NCBI RefSeq assembly: GCF_001399975.1
Contig: NZ_LKBD01000029.1
Span: 1 to 59,012 of the forward strand
DNA: 59,012 nt
Source of the DNA: Pseudoalteromonas sp. P1-9
GTDB taxonomy: Bacteria > Pseudomonadota > Gammaproteobacteria > Enterobacterales > Alteromonadaceae
Reading direction: 5' to 3'
Shown here piece by piece: positions 27,092 to 35,597 of the stretch (its first letter is position 1; every line of letters starts with the position of its first letter). Below the pieces are notes generated by a model. It was not told the origin of the DNA, did not search any database, and saw nothing but the letters and a program-made list of their open reading frames with translations. The position numbers were made by a program, and so were the translations under genes.

Positions 27092-29724
27092 TTTGGTTTA
27101 TCCGATTTCATTACTGTGTTGTATAAGTTTTTCACATCAAGCGCTTCAGTGCGCACAGCTAGCCCATTCACATATAATTGACTGCCCAATTCCGCTGTAT
27201 TCTTGCCACTGCAGTTGGGATCAGAACATAAGTAATCACTAACTCGCATTATCGCAGGGCCAAAAATCCGCTTTTTCGAATAACTCATTAACGCTTTATG
27301 TTGAATGTTAGACGCACGCACTCCGTCAGCTTCAATTAAGGAGCTGTCTTTGGCAACCAAGCCAAAATTTACATCGTCAAATTCAGTGTCACTGACAAAC
27401 AATTGACTGCGCTCACCCGCTGAAATGGCTTTGTCACGCACATTATTAAACTTGGCATGTTTTACCGTAAGCGTTGAGCCACTTACATCTAAGCCATCGC
27501 CACCAGAGCGAAAACCAATATTGGTAAATTGACTGGTATCAAGCACACCAGTGCAAAAATCGCAATCAAATGCATCAGACAACGCGTTTTTGATGGTTAA
27601 GTCGAATATATCCACCTTTGCATTAATAATGTTTAAGCCATCTTCAGATTGATTATCAGTAATTTGCACCGAGCGCATATTCACCTTGCCTTTAACAAAA
27701 TAAATAGCGCCTCGTGGCTGCCACAAGCCGAGTTTTGGGCTACTGGCATAACTTATTTGCAGATGTTCAACTTGGTTAATGGTATTTACGTCATTTGAGA
27801 AAACACTTAAGCCTGACCACTTTGAAGTATCCGCTTGGCGCGTCATAACAACGGGTTGATGCTGTGTTCCTTGACTATGAAGTGCGCCAAACACCATCAA
27901 ACCTGCATACCGGCTAAATTTAAGCGTGGTTCCTTTAGGGATCACCACTTGTGTATTCGGCGGCGTCACTAAATATTCATTAATAAGCCACTGGCCCGGC
28001 TTAAATACCCATTTATTTTCGGTTTGCGTAATAAACGCTTGATAATGAGATGCGTTGAACGGTGTGATGCCACCGCGAGGAATAAATGCCAATGGGGGCG
28101 TGTCTTTTTGAAAATAAAAACTGTCTGTGCCTTTATCTTCAAGTCCCGCACGTACCTTGATTGCATGTAAACGCTCTGGCAAAGTAACCGCTAATGTTTC
28201 GCCTGCGGCAATAGTAACGGGTAACTCATCATTAATTTGCTCAAGTGGCGAAATTTCTTGGCGTTTTGTAACACCTTCAATGCTTTTAATCGTCAGTGGA
28301 GCTCCTTGATTATTCACCACCGACCACACAAGTTTACCATTTTCATTTTTTAATCGACTTAATAGATCCCATGGCGCTAGCGCGCTAAACCCATCCATTT
28401 GCTTATGCAGCTCTTCGCTCACTTGCACAATACTCTCACACTCATCAGTTTGGTAATTAGCAGCCCAACAGTTAGCTTGTTGCTTCATTACCTGATAGTT
28501 AAATGGCGTAGTGAGTGGACTATCACTGTGCAGCGATTTGATAAATTGTTTGTCGTAATCAGCCAGTGCTGGAATAAGCGTAGTATCAAGGCTCGCAATT
28601 AAACGCTGTTTAGCTGTCAAATAATGTTGCTTGATATTAGCGTCTGCAAGCATTGCCTTACTTAGTGCGAATTGATGACTTGGCGGTTTCATTAACCAAA
28701 TATGCGCAGCCGGCGTTATCGCTACATCGCTTTGGATCGGTTCGAGTTTGGCGATATGCGGGTTGTAATACCAACGCCAGTTATTCCATGTCAGCGCATG
28801 CCATGCTCCCCATAAATCAACCATCGCAAGATATTGCCCCATGCGCTGCGCATCAAATACATCGCTTGCCGGGCGTTTGCCTGTTAAAAAATCATCTAAC
28901 AGTGACAATGCAATTTGCCGTTGATTAGCAAGCGCTTGATTTGCCAAAATGGTTTTACGCTGCAAAACTCTCGGCTTCAGCGTACGAATAACTTTGCCGT
29001 TTTCATCTGTTGTTTGCGACACTAAATCAAGTCGTGTAATCAAGCCTTCCGTGCGGTTATTAACCGCCAACAAATCTTGACTAAAGGATTGTTCAAACAA
29101 CATAACACCCCAATCTGCACCATTAACAATTAAGCGCACAGGAATATTTTTCGGCGAAACAATGTCAAAGTTGCTGAGCGCTAAACTTTTGGCAAACAGG
29201 TTCGGTCCCTGGTTTACGCGCACACTTGGCGCAACTAAGGCGAACTTACGCGATTCAAACAAAGCTTGTTTTTTCTTAAGTTCAACTTTTAGGGACCAGC
29301 GTATTTGTTTATTCACGTGATCTAACATATCACCTTGCAAGCGCACTTTTGCAGTATGGCGCTCCTTACCATATACAATGGAGGCTGGCACTTGGCTACG
29401 CAGTTCTGGGATCATGCCACGCTCAAATGCAGTGCGTCTGTCATTTTCAAGCTTGAGCCAATCCTGATACTTAATATCGACCTTGATGAGTGGTAAATCG
29501 GTGTTGGCTGATAAGTAACTTTGCGGAGCCTGCACTACACTGCGCATTAATTGCAACGCTTTGTCTTTGCCTGAAACATGCTCAGCAACAAATCCTTTAT
29601 CAACTAAGTATCGTTTGACTGCACCTGCAGATGGCATTAGCAAAATTGCTAACACCAACAGGCCACCTAATAATTTTATGCGGTCACCTTTCGTTGGTGA
29701 TTGAGTCGGAGTATCTAATCGCAT
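27088..29724 (-). CDS. CotH-kinase-like protein fused to a beta-helix domain
   Basis: 878 residues. One membrane segment at about 18-36 anchors it with the body outside. Residues about 60-400 fit the CotH family: LIKVDIKYQDWLKLEND, KVRLQGDMLDHVNKQIRWSL, RLIVNGADWGVMLFEQ and the motif NNWRWYYNPHIAKLEPIQSD in the place of the CotH metal/ATP residues. CotH of Bacillus is an atypical protein kinase of spore coat. Residues about 600-850 are repetitive short strands (GLNIINAKVDIFDLTI, GGDGLDVSGSTLTVKHAKF), a right-handed parallel beta-helix as in sugar epimerases and lyases. This fusion with VTC and DUF4956 neighbours is the least understood unit in the window. Confidence 0.82.
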   Translation of the reverse strand: MRLDTPTQSPTKGDRIKLLGGLLVLAILLMPSAGAVKRYLVDKGFVAEHVSGKDKALQLMRSVVQAPQSYLSANTDLPLIKVDIKYQDWLKLENDRRTAFERGMIPELRSQVPASIVYGKERHTAKVRLQGDMLDHVNKQIRWSLKVELKKKQALFESRKFALVAPSVRVNQGPNLFAKSLALSNFDIVSPKNIPVRLIVNGADWGVMLFEQSFSQDLLAVNNRTEGLITRLDLVSQTTDENGKVIRTLKPRVLQRKTILANQALANQRQIALSLLDDFLTGKRPASDVFDAQRMGQYLAMVDLWGAWHALTWNNWRWYYNPHIAKLEPIQSDVAITPAAHIWLMKPPSHQFALSKAMLADANIKQHYLTAKQRLIASLDTTLIPALADYDKQFIKSLHSDSPLTTPFNYQVMKQQANCWAANYQTDECESIVQVSEELHKQMDGFSALAPWDLLSRLKNENGKLVWSVVNNQGAPLTIKSIEGVTKRQEISPLEQINDELPVTIAAGETLAVTLPERLHAIKVRAGLEDKGTDSFYFQKDTPPLAFIPRGGITPFNASHYQAFITQTENKWVFKPGQWLINEYLVTPPNTQVVIPKGTTLKFSRYAGLMVFGALHSQGTQHQPVVMTRQADTSKWSGLSVFSNDVNTINQVEHLQISYASSPKLGLWQPRGAIYFVKGKVNMRSVQITDNQSEDGLNIINAKVDIFDLTIKNALSDAFDCDFCTGVLDTSQFTNIGFRSGGDGLDVSGSTLTVKHAKFNNVRDKAISAGERSQLFVSDTEFDDVNFGLVAKDSSLIEADGVRASNIQHKALMSYSKKRIFGPAIMRVSDYLCSDPNCSGKNTAELGSQLYVNGLAVRTEALDVKNLYNTVMKSDKPK

Positions 29725-29726
29725 GG

Positions 29727-30455
29727 CTAAACCCCCGCAATATTATGTTGCTCCAGCAGCGAAATATTGATACCAGAAAACGCGTTTGACAGTGCCCTCA
29801 TACACAGGTCAATTTGGCTTTCATCGCTTACTGAAATAAAGAAGTTGGCGTCGAAACGATTATCTGCAATATCGATACGGCGTAATTCAATTCTATCGGC
29901 ATGTTCACTCAACAAACTTTTAAGTTGCGAGACCAGTTGCGTATCTTTTAGACTTTGATCACTAATAAAATTAAGCGACAAGAACAAACCGTTTTCTTGT
30001 TTGGTTTTATCGTCGCGTTTTTTAACCCAACCAATTAAGAACAGAGTGACAAAACACGCAACTACCGCTGCCAGCGTTTGTCCGGCACCAAGCGCAACTG
30101 CCACACCAATATTCAAAAAGAGGTAAAGCAGTTCTTCGGGTTCTTTTATAGGTGTTCTAAAGCGTACTATCGATAACGCCCCCACCAAACCAAGAGCCAG
30201 CGCGAGTGATGCTTTGACTACTGTGATAATTAAAATCACGCTTAACATTAAAAGTGGAAACAAACGCGAGAAATCTTGGCGATTGCAAAACGCGCTCGCA
30301 TATTTGCGAAAGTGCACACCTATAATGCTGGCCATTACAAATCCAATCAACAGATTGAGCACAAGGGCTGCAAGTTGCACACTTGCGTATGGGAAGAACA
30401 TGTTGCGTATATCTTTTGGTAGAAACGCGATTAACATTGGGTCAACTGATTCCAT
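29727..30455 (-). CDS. DUF4956 membrane protein
   Basis: 242 residues. Three or four membrane segments are followed by the family signature GLVGALSIVRFRTPIKEPEE and LLYLFLNIGVAVALGAG. The soluble C-terminal 85 residues look like a small alpha/beta domain. An upstream in-frame ATG would add 38 residues, but the ATG at 30455 has AGGAG five bases upstream and fits family length. It is the first gene of the operon and ends three bases before the CotH-like gene. DUF4956 proteins commonly occur beside VTC and CotH genes; their function is not known to me. A membrane platform for the two partners is a reasonable guess. Confidence 0.85.
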   Translation of the reverse strand: MESVDPMLIAFLPKDIRNMFFPYASVQLAALVLNLLIGFVMASIIGVHFRKYASAFCNRQDFSRLFPLLMLSVILIITVVKASLALALGLVGALSIVRFRTPIKEPEELLYLFLNIGVAVALGAGQTLAAVVACFVTLFLIGWVKKRDDKTKQENGLFLSLNFISDQSLKDTQLVSQLKSLLSEHADRIELRRIDIADNRFDANFFISVSDESQIDLCMRALSNAFSGINISLLEQHNIAGV

Positions 30456-30936
30456 AACGGCTCCTATTATATTGCTAACGTAAGTCATCGCGCAGTTAGC
30501 AGTGATAACAGTGTATCTACCCAACTGCGCTATTAATGACTCAGGCACAAAGCAATCCATAACTCGCAACCTTTCCTAGCACGCTATTAAAAACCACCAA
30601 AAAAGGTTAATTAAACAAATAGTTATAATTTCGACATTAATACTGTTCCGCGCGAGCTATTCAATAACCGGCACCGCAGCTAAATAAAAATGCGTTGCAA
30701 TTTGCGAATTTCCCGCCGAATTTTGCAAAAGCAAGTAGTCGATAAACAACAATGGTTAACGCTTGCTACGCTGCAAATGCTCAGTCCGCTAGTTATTTTG
30801 AGAGAATTACACGCGATAATTCATAGCGTTAGAAAATTAAATCGCCACATCATTAACGCCTGAAGACGTTCGTGTAACTGCCATTGGATTTATTTTTGCA
30901 AACATTAATCTATTCCAATCTGGCTAAGGCAACGTT
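30456..30936. other. Intergenic region between divergent genes
   Basis: 481 bases separate the VTC operon from the DUF1566 lipoprotein gene. The ribosome binding site of the DUF4956 gene (30461-30465) is at one end. I see no RNA gene or repeat. It should hold two divergent promoters, and the long distance leaves room for regulators. Confidence 0.5.
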
Positions 30937-32319
30937 ATGAAAAACGAGGCAAGATATTCATACGCGCTATTGCACCTCGCAATTATGCTTAGCTGCACTT
31001 TACTAGGTGCGTGTAAATATGAAGCGGTTGAGCAAAGTGCCGCACAAGTAAATGACGCAAACACTTCGCAACCAGCTGCAGCTGTTTTTCAGCTGCCACT
31101 ATGCGATGGCGAATGCACATGTGATGAGATGAGCATTGCATTCAATGATACTGGGTCGCAACTTGCTGGGGATTTTCCTGCTGGCAATTTTGCTAACTGC
31201 AATAACCAATCGGGTTTCTTGCAAGATTGCGATATAGGTGCGGATGCTACGCAAAACCAAGACCTAGACGGCCATGCTGGGTTTAGTTTTACCAAGCTCG
31301 ATAACGCTGGCAATAGAATTAATGATATGAATGAAACTGCATCATGTGTACTTGATAATGTAACCGGCCTTATTTGGGAAGTGAAAACCTTTGCTGGCTC
31401 TGGCGGCCTACAAGATGCAAATCATACCTACACTTGGCGCGATGATAATTTCGGCGCATTTTCAACCATTAACGGCGGTGACTGTGATCGTGATTGCGAT
31501 AGCCAACGCTATTTAAAACGACTAAATCAACAGGCTTTGTGCGGTTACAATGATTGGCGTTTACCGAGCAAAATCGAGTTACAGGAAATCGTTAACTACC
31601 ACACCAATACACCAGCAATTGATAGTAATTTTTTCCCACATACCAAAACCGCATTTTATTGGAGCAACACCCTTGATGTTGATGATGAGGGCAGCGTTTG
31701 GGCGGTCGATTTTAATGTGGGCCGTGTGGCTGGTGGCGTTAGTTCTACAACGCGCCATATTCGTGCGGTTCGTGGTGTTGACCGCATTCTTCAACAACTT
31801 CAACCGCCAACAAATGAAGAACAAGAAATTGAAAGCCGTCGTCGCTACGCACCACAACAAAGGTGTAATGCAATTGAAGCGAATACCGCACCTACTATAC
31901 GTTACAAACAAGATCAAAACGGTAATGTACTCGATACCCTAACCGGACTAATTTGGCAAAAATGCGTTGTTGGCTTAAGTGGTGACAACTGTGAACAAGG
32001 CGAAGCAGAAAAACTAGATTGGCAACAAGCATTTGAATACGCTAATACACTAAATGATAACACGCCAAATACGCAGCCATGGCGCTTGCCGAGTATCAAA
32101 GAACTGCAACAAAATATCGAGCTTGCCTGCGAGGAGCCCCCACTAAACCCGTTTGCGTTTAAAAACATTCCATTCGGTGAAGTGTGGAGTGCTACACCAA
32201 ACCCACGTAATGATGACGCCAGTTATCACTACCAGTATCAAAATAGTATTGTCTTTTACAGCTCCCGACAAACAAAACACCACGTTCACCTGGTTCGCAG
32301 CTGTCAAAGCACTTTCTAA
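30937..32319 (+). CDS. Lipoprotein with two DUF1566 (Lcl C-terminal) domains
   Basis: 460 residues. A lipobox (LLGAC) gives a lipid anchor. Two copies of the DUF1566 pattern follow. Copy one (about 135-280) has DNVTGLIWEVK, YNDWRLPSKIELQEIVNY, AFYWSNT and HIRAVRG. Copy two (about 325-458) has DTLTGLIWQKC, PWRLPSIKELQQ, VWSAT and HVHLVRS. Many Cys residues suggest disulfides. DUF1566 occurs in surface adhesins such as Legionella Lcl, where it binds glycosaminoglycans. A ligand-binding surface role is therefore likely. The beta-barrel gene 11 bases downstream is probably co-transcribed. Confidence 0.85.
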   Translation: MKNEARYSYALLHLAIMLSCTLLGACKYEAVEQSAAQVNDANTSQPAAAVFQLPLCDGECTCDEMSIAFNDTGSQLAGDFPAGNFANCNNQSGFLQDCDIGADATQNQDLDGHAGFSFTKLDNAGNRINDMNETASCVLDNVTGLIWEVKTFAGSGGLQDANHTYTWRDDNFGAFSTINGGDCDRDCDSQRYLKRLNQQALCGYNDWRLPSKIELQEIVNYHTNTPAIDSNFFPHTKTAFYWSNTLDVDDEGSVWAVDFNVGRVAGGVSSTTRHIRAVRGVDRILQQLQPPTNEEQEIESRRRYAPQQRCNAIEANTAPTIRYKQDQNGNVLDTLTGLIWQKCVVGLSGDNCEQGEAEKLDWQQAFEYANTLNDNTPNTQPWRLPSIKELQQNIELACEEPPLNPFAFKNIPFGEVWSATPNPRNDDASYHYQYQNSIVFYSSRQTKHHVHLVRSCQSTF

Positions 32320-32330
32320 GGAGATAACTC

Positions 32331-32951
32331 ATGAAAACAGTAATTTTAACCAGCTTAATACTTTGGCTTGTCAGTGCGCATGCATCTGAAAAGCAAAACG
32401 TGAACTTCTACGACTATTCAATTGGCGTAAGTTATCAATATTTAACCGCTAGTGATTATCAAGCTACTGTTGATAGTGTCGCAATCGATGGCAGTAATGC
32501 GCATGCAATCGGGTTGTATTACAAAGGTGAACCACATCGCTATTTGCAGTTTGCTACCGGAATTGATTACATGTACATGGAAGATACGTCACCATTTGCG
32601 CAAACTGTAAAAAACGAATTTACCGGCCAGGTCAGTAGTAAAGAGTCATCAATTACGGGGTTTGCAATGTATGCTGAAGCTGGGTTTAAATTCGCACCGC
32701 AAACTGTTGAGCGTATGTCATTTGGCTTACTCGCTGGTTATCGCTACAACAATATTGAACGCGCCGTATTTAACTGTGATAGCTGCGAACGCCAAACATT
32801 AGATGACTTTGAAAGCTCACTTTATGCTAAAGCGTTTTTTGAGTATCAGCTAACACAAAATGTGCATATTCAGCTCAATTATTCAAACTTTTTTGCTGAC
32901 AAGGGCTTTGATAACGCCATTGGCTTACATATTAGTTTTATTGGGCTATAA
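32331..32951 (+). CDS. Small outer-membrane beta-barrel protein
   Basis: 206 residues. A signal peptide (1-18, SAHA) is followed by alternating amphipathic strands: YSIGVSYQYLTASDY, IGLYYKGEPHRYLQFATGIDYMY, GFAMYAEAGFKFAP, FGLLAGYRYNN, FEYQLTQNVHIQLNYSNFF. The chain ends GLHISFIGL. This is the pattern of an eight-stranded OmpA/Opa-type barrel. A GGAG site precedes the ATG. It follows the DUF1566 lipoprotein by 11 bases, so the pair may form an outer-membrane unit. Function is not known. Confidence 0.75.
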   Translation: MKTVILTSLILWLVSAHASEKQNVNFYDYSIGVSYQYLTASDYQATVDSVAIDGSNAHAIGLYYKGEPHRYLQFATGIDYMYMEDTSPFAQTVKNEFTGQVSSKESSITGFAMYAEAGFKFAPQTVERMSFGLLAGYRYNNIERAVFNCDSCERQTLDDFESSLYAKAFFEYQLTQNVHIQLNYSNFFADKGFDNAIGLHISFIGL

Positions 32952-32982
32952 CTGTGAGTTCTTATGAGGTGGAAACGCAAAT

Positions 32983-33007
32983 AAAGCGATGTAATGAGCA
33001 TCGCTTT
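32983..33007 (+). terminator. Hairpin between convergent genes
   Basis: Perfect nine-base stem AAAGCGATG / CATCGCTTT with loop TAATGAG, followed by GCTATTTTA. It separates the barrel gene from the convergent lysozyme-like gene. Confidence 0.65.
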
Positions 33008-33024
33008 GCTATTTTATGAAATGA

Positions 33025-35202
33025 TTACTGGCAGTCACTTACAAACTTCCACGGATCACCCGCTGTCGGCACATTATTTTGCGACCACCATTTGGCCTCG
33101 TATATTTTGCCTTGATAAGTCACTTGCATACCGCCCGTGTAAACCTCTGACGCAAGCCATGCATTTGGACAAGAAACCCCTTGTTCAAAGCTCACAGAAA
33201 TAGTGTGATTACTACTGATAGCATTAAAAGTATAAGCATTTGCTGCGGTAACTGTTACCCCATCAACTGTAATGTTTCCCACGCGATAACCACTATCTGC
33301 AACAAAATTAAGTGTGAAGTCAGTGTTACCTTTTGCACTTAGCTCGCCATTTGCATTAGGCAGTGGTGAAATACTACCGCCACTACCCACCACTGACGCA
33401 GTTACCGTGTAATAAACCGGAATATCGATTGTCGCGTCACTAAAGTTACCATTAACAAATGAAAAATTTGCTGCACTTAGTGTTGTGACATCGGTATTTT
33501 TAAGCACTAGCCGTTTTTGATCGCCTTGCGACGCTGCTGCATCTAGTGTAATAACCGTATCCGCACCTTCTTGTGTTAACACTAGCATCGAAAAACTGTA
33601 ATTAAACAGTGGCATACTAATCACTGTTTTTGCTGCATCAAAACTATTAACCGACAAGGTCATGTTCCAGCCCCAGTTTTGGCTATTAAGTGGAACAATA
33701 AAGCCTAAACGGTCATACCCACCGGTTACATTATCAAACATATCTGGCGATAAATCGGCGATGGTTAAACCCACTAACTCAACCGAGCTATAAATGCCAC
33801 CATCTGCTGCTTGCACACCAACCACCAGCGCATTATCCGTTTCGTACGCTTTTAAATGTTTAAAACCAATCCCTGCGGTGCCCCGAATTTTATCTAAGCG
33901 TGGATTAAAATTATTAACCGTTTGCGAACCCGACCAGGCAATTTCATAAATTTTTGATTCTGCAATCACGGCACTTGGATTTGCGCTAATTTCGGCTGCG
34001 CTCACCCCTTCAATCACCACACGTTGATTAGCAAAGCTAAGCTCTGCACCAGCAGCAACATCAGCTATCTGTAAATTTGCCAGTGGCTCTGCCGCTGTCC
34101 AGTCTCGTAGCACAATAAAATCTTCTGCAAGGGTGAAACCGCGCACCGTAGTGATAGCGCTGTCATTTTGATGTAACGCAAGCGTATCCACTCCGCCACC
34201 TAATATCACAAGATCATTACCCCAGCCTGCGGATAATGTTTCTGCGTAGCTTGAGCCTTCAATTACATCGTCAAAAGGCGTATCGAAAATGGTATTATAA
34301 CCGCCAAATTTATGTACATATTTAGTGATACAAGTACCTAATTCGTCACACGTAATTTCATCCTTTGTTAATAAACGTGCTGTGCCCCACGCGCCGCGTA
34401 AATGTGCTGCGGCTAGCAACCCCGACATAGTCGCTTGCACTTGCACTGGATTGCCATTGTCATCAACACCCGGCCAGCTTTTTGTAAGTGCTTCTGCCCA
34501 TGTCATATTGGCGTCACTTAACAATTGAGTCATTACACCGTAATTAAAATGCATGGCATCGCGAATAACCAATTCTTGTTTTTCTGGCTTTATTAAATCG
34601 GCAAATGAGTTAACACCGTTTTTGCCAACAAACGTGCCCTGCCAGTTATTAACATCCGTTGCTAAGATTTTATTGCCACCAGAGCCGACGATCTCGACTA
34701 ACGCTTCAGTTTCGCAGCCAATCCATGTTGAATCATCGACAAAGACATAAAAACTGTCGTATTCAACACCGTCTACTGTAACCACTTTTGGGCTGTAATA
34801 CCCTGCATCGATTAATACTGCTTCACCTAACTGATAACCAACAAAGCCCCACGCATTCATTGAGTTGTATTGCATGCTCTTAAACATTTCTGGATCGTTA
34901 GGGGTTTGCGCGTTGTAAAAATGATCGACCCCCAGTTTAGTGAAAAACTCATTGATGGTAGTTGGCTCGGGGATCATGCTACCAGTAGAGCAATCACGTA
35001 CCATACGACCGGGTGCACTTACCCGCGCATAGTTATAAACAGGATTATTGAGGTTTTCGAGATAAAAATCAGCGAGATTTGGGTTTATACCCGATTCAAA
35101 GTTTCGTAATGAATCTAAAAAGTCTTGAATACCAGTACCTGCATTGACATTACAGCTAATTAATACAGCCAGTGCGCAAGTAGTCATTTTAGCGTGACGC
35201 AT
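33025..35202 (-). CDS. Secreted lysozyme-like protein with RTX-like region and CBM5/12
   Basis: 725 residues. A signal peptide (1-21, VNA) is followed by LRNFESGINPNLADFY, resembling the catalytic Glu motif of lytic transglycosylases (E-S-G-x-N-P), and later MSGLLAAAHLRGAWGTARL, a motif seen in lysozyme-like hydrolases. The middle (about 300-420) has RTX-like calcium-repeat character: FDDVIEGSSYAETL, GWGNDLVILGGGVDTL. A VTVDGVTVTAANAYTF repeat region precedes a C-terminal CBM5/12 chitin-binding module (about 678-725) with paired Cys, AWLASEVYTGG and the aromatic KWWSQNN. It could act on peptidoglycan or chitin. The neighbouring TonB/GH3/ABC locus favours an amino-sugar polymer. Confidence 0.65.
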   Translation of the reverse strand: MRHAKMTTCALAVLISCNVNAGTGIQDFLDSLRNFESGINPNLADFYLENLNNPVYNYARVSAPGRMVRDCSTGSMIPEPTTINEFFTKLGVDHFYNAQTPNDPEMFKSMQYNSMNAWGFVGYQLGEAVLIDAGYYSPKVVTVDGVEYDSFYVFVDDSTWIGCETEALVEIVGSGGNKILATDVNNWQGTFVGKNGVNSFADLIKPEKQELVIRDAMHFNYGVMTQLLSDANMTWAEALTKSWPGVDDNGNPVQVQATMSGLLAAAHLRGAWGTARLLTKDEITCDELGTCITKYVHKFGGYNTIFDTPFDDVIEGSSYAETLSAGWGNDLVILGGGVDTLALHQNDSAITTVRGFTLAEDFIVLRDWTAAEPLANLQIADVAAGAELSFANQRVVIEGVSAAEISANPSAVIAESKIYEIAWSGSQTVNNFNPRLDKIRGTAGIGFKHLKAYETDNALVVGVQAADGGIYSSVELVGLTIADLSPDMFDNVTGGYDRLGFIVPLNSQNWGWNMTLSVNSFDAAKTVISMPLFNYSFSMLVLTQEGADTVITLDAAASQGDQKRLVLKNTDVTTLSAANFSFVNGNFSDATIDIPVYYTVTASVVGSGGSISPLPNANGELSAKGNTDFTLNFVADSGYRVGNITVDGVTVTAANAYTFNAISSNHTISVSFEQGVSCPNAWLASEVYTGGMQVTYQGKIYEAKWWSQNNVPTAGDPWKFVSDCQ

Positions 35203-35565
35203 TAGGGTGTCCTTCTTAAAATTGTTTACAAATTACTAATTTTGCAAAAGTTAATTTAAGTATGCTTAAACAATCGCATTGTCTTGGTTAAACCAGAACT
35301 GCGCTAAATCTAATGGTCTAACATAATCCACACTAACGCCTGCTTAAAATTTAGTCAATACAATTTACTTATTAATTTAACTTTTTATTTACATTTTAAA
35401 ATAGTGATAATTGTGAGATAAAGATAAGGCAAACTGGGCAGCTTGCCTTAGGGGAACACGAGCCACTAATCTAAACAACATAATTAGGCCCATCTGTGTT
35501 AGACGGATAAACGTTGCTGATGTGGTATTTGTAATACTTTTTTATTCAACAACTTGGAATATAGC
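35203..35565. other. Intergenic region before the lysozyme-like gene
   Basis: 363 AT-rich bases without a gene. On the minus strand TATTGACTAAATT (35360-35348) resembles the operator motif TTTTGACTAATT found before the TonB and ABC genes, and TTGACT could serve as a -35. This is a weak match. Confidence 0.4.
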
Positions 35566-35591
35566 GGTTTGAGGTACATTAGCCTCAAACC
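35566..35591 (-). terminator. Hairpin after the TonB receptor gene
   Basis: Perfect nine-base stem GGTTTGAGG / CCTCAAACC with an eight-base loop lies just beyond the stop codon. There is no T tract. Confidence 0.6.
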
Positions 35592-35597
35592 TTTCAT

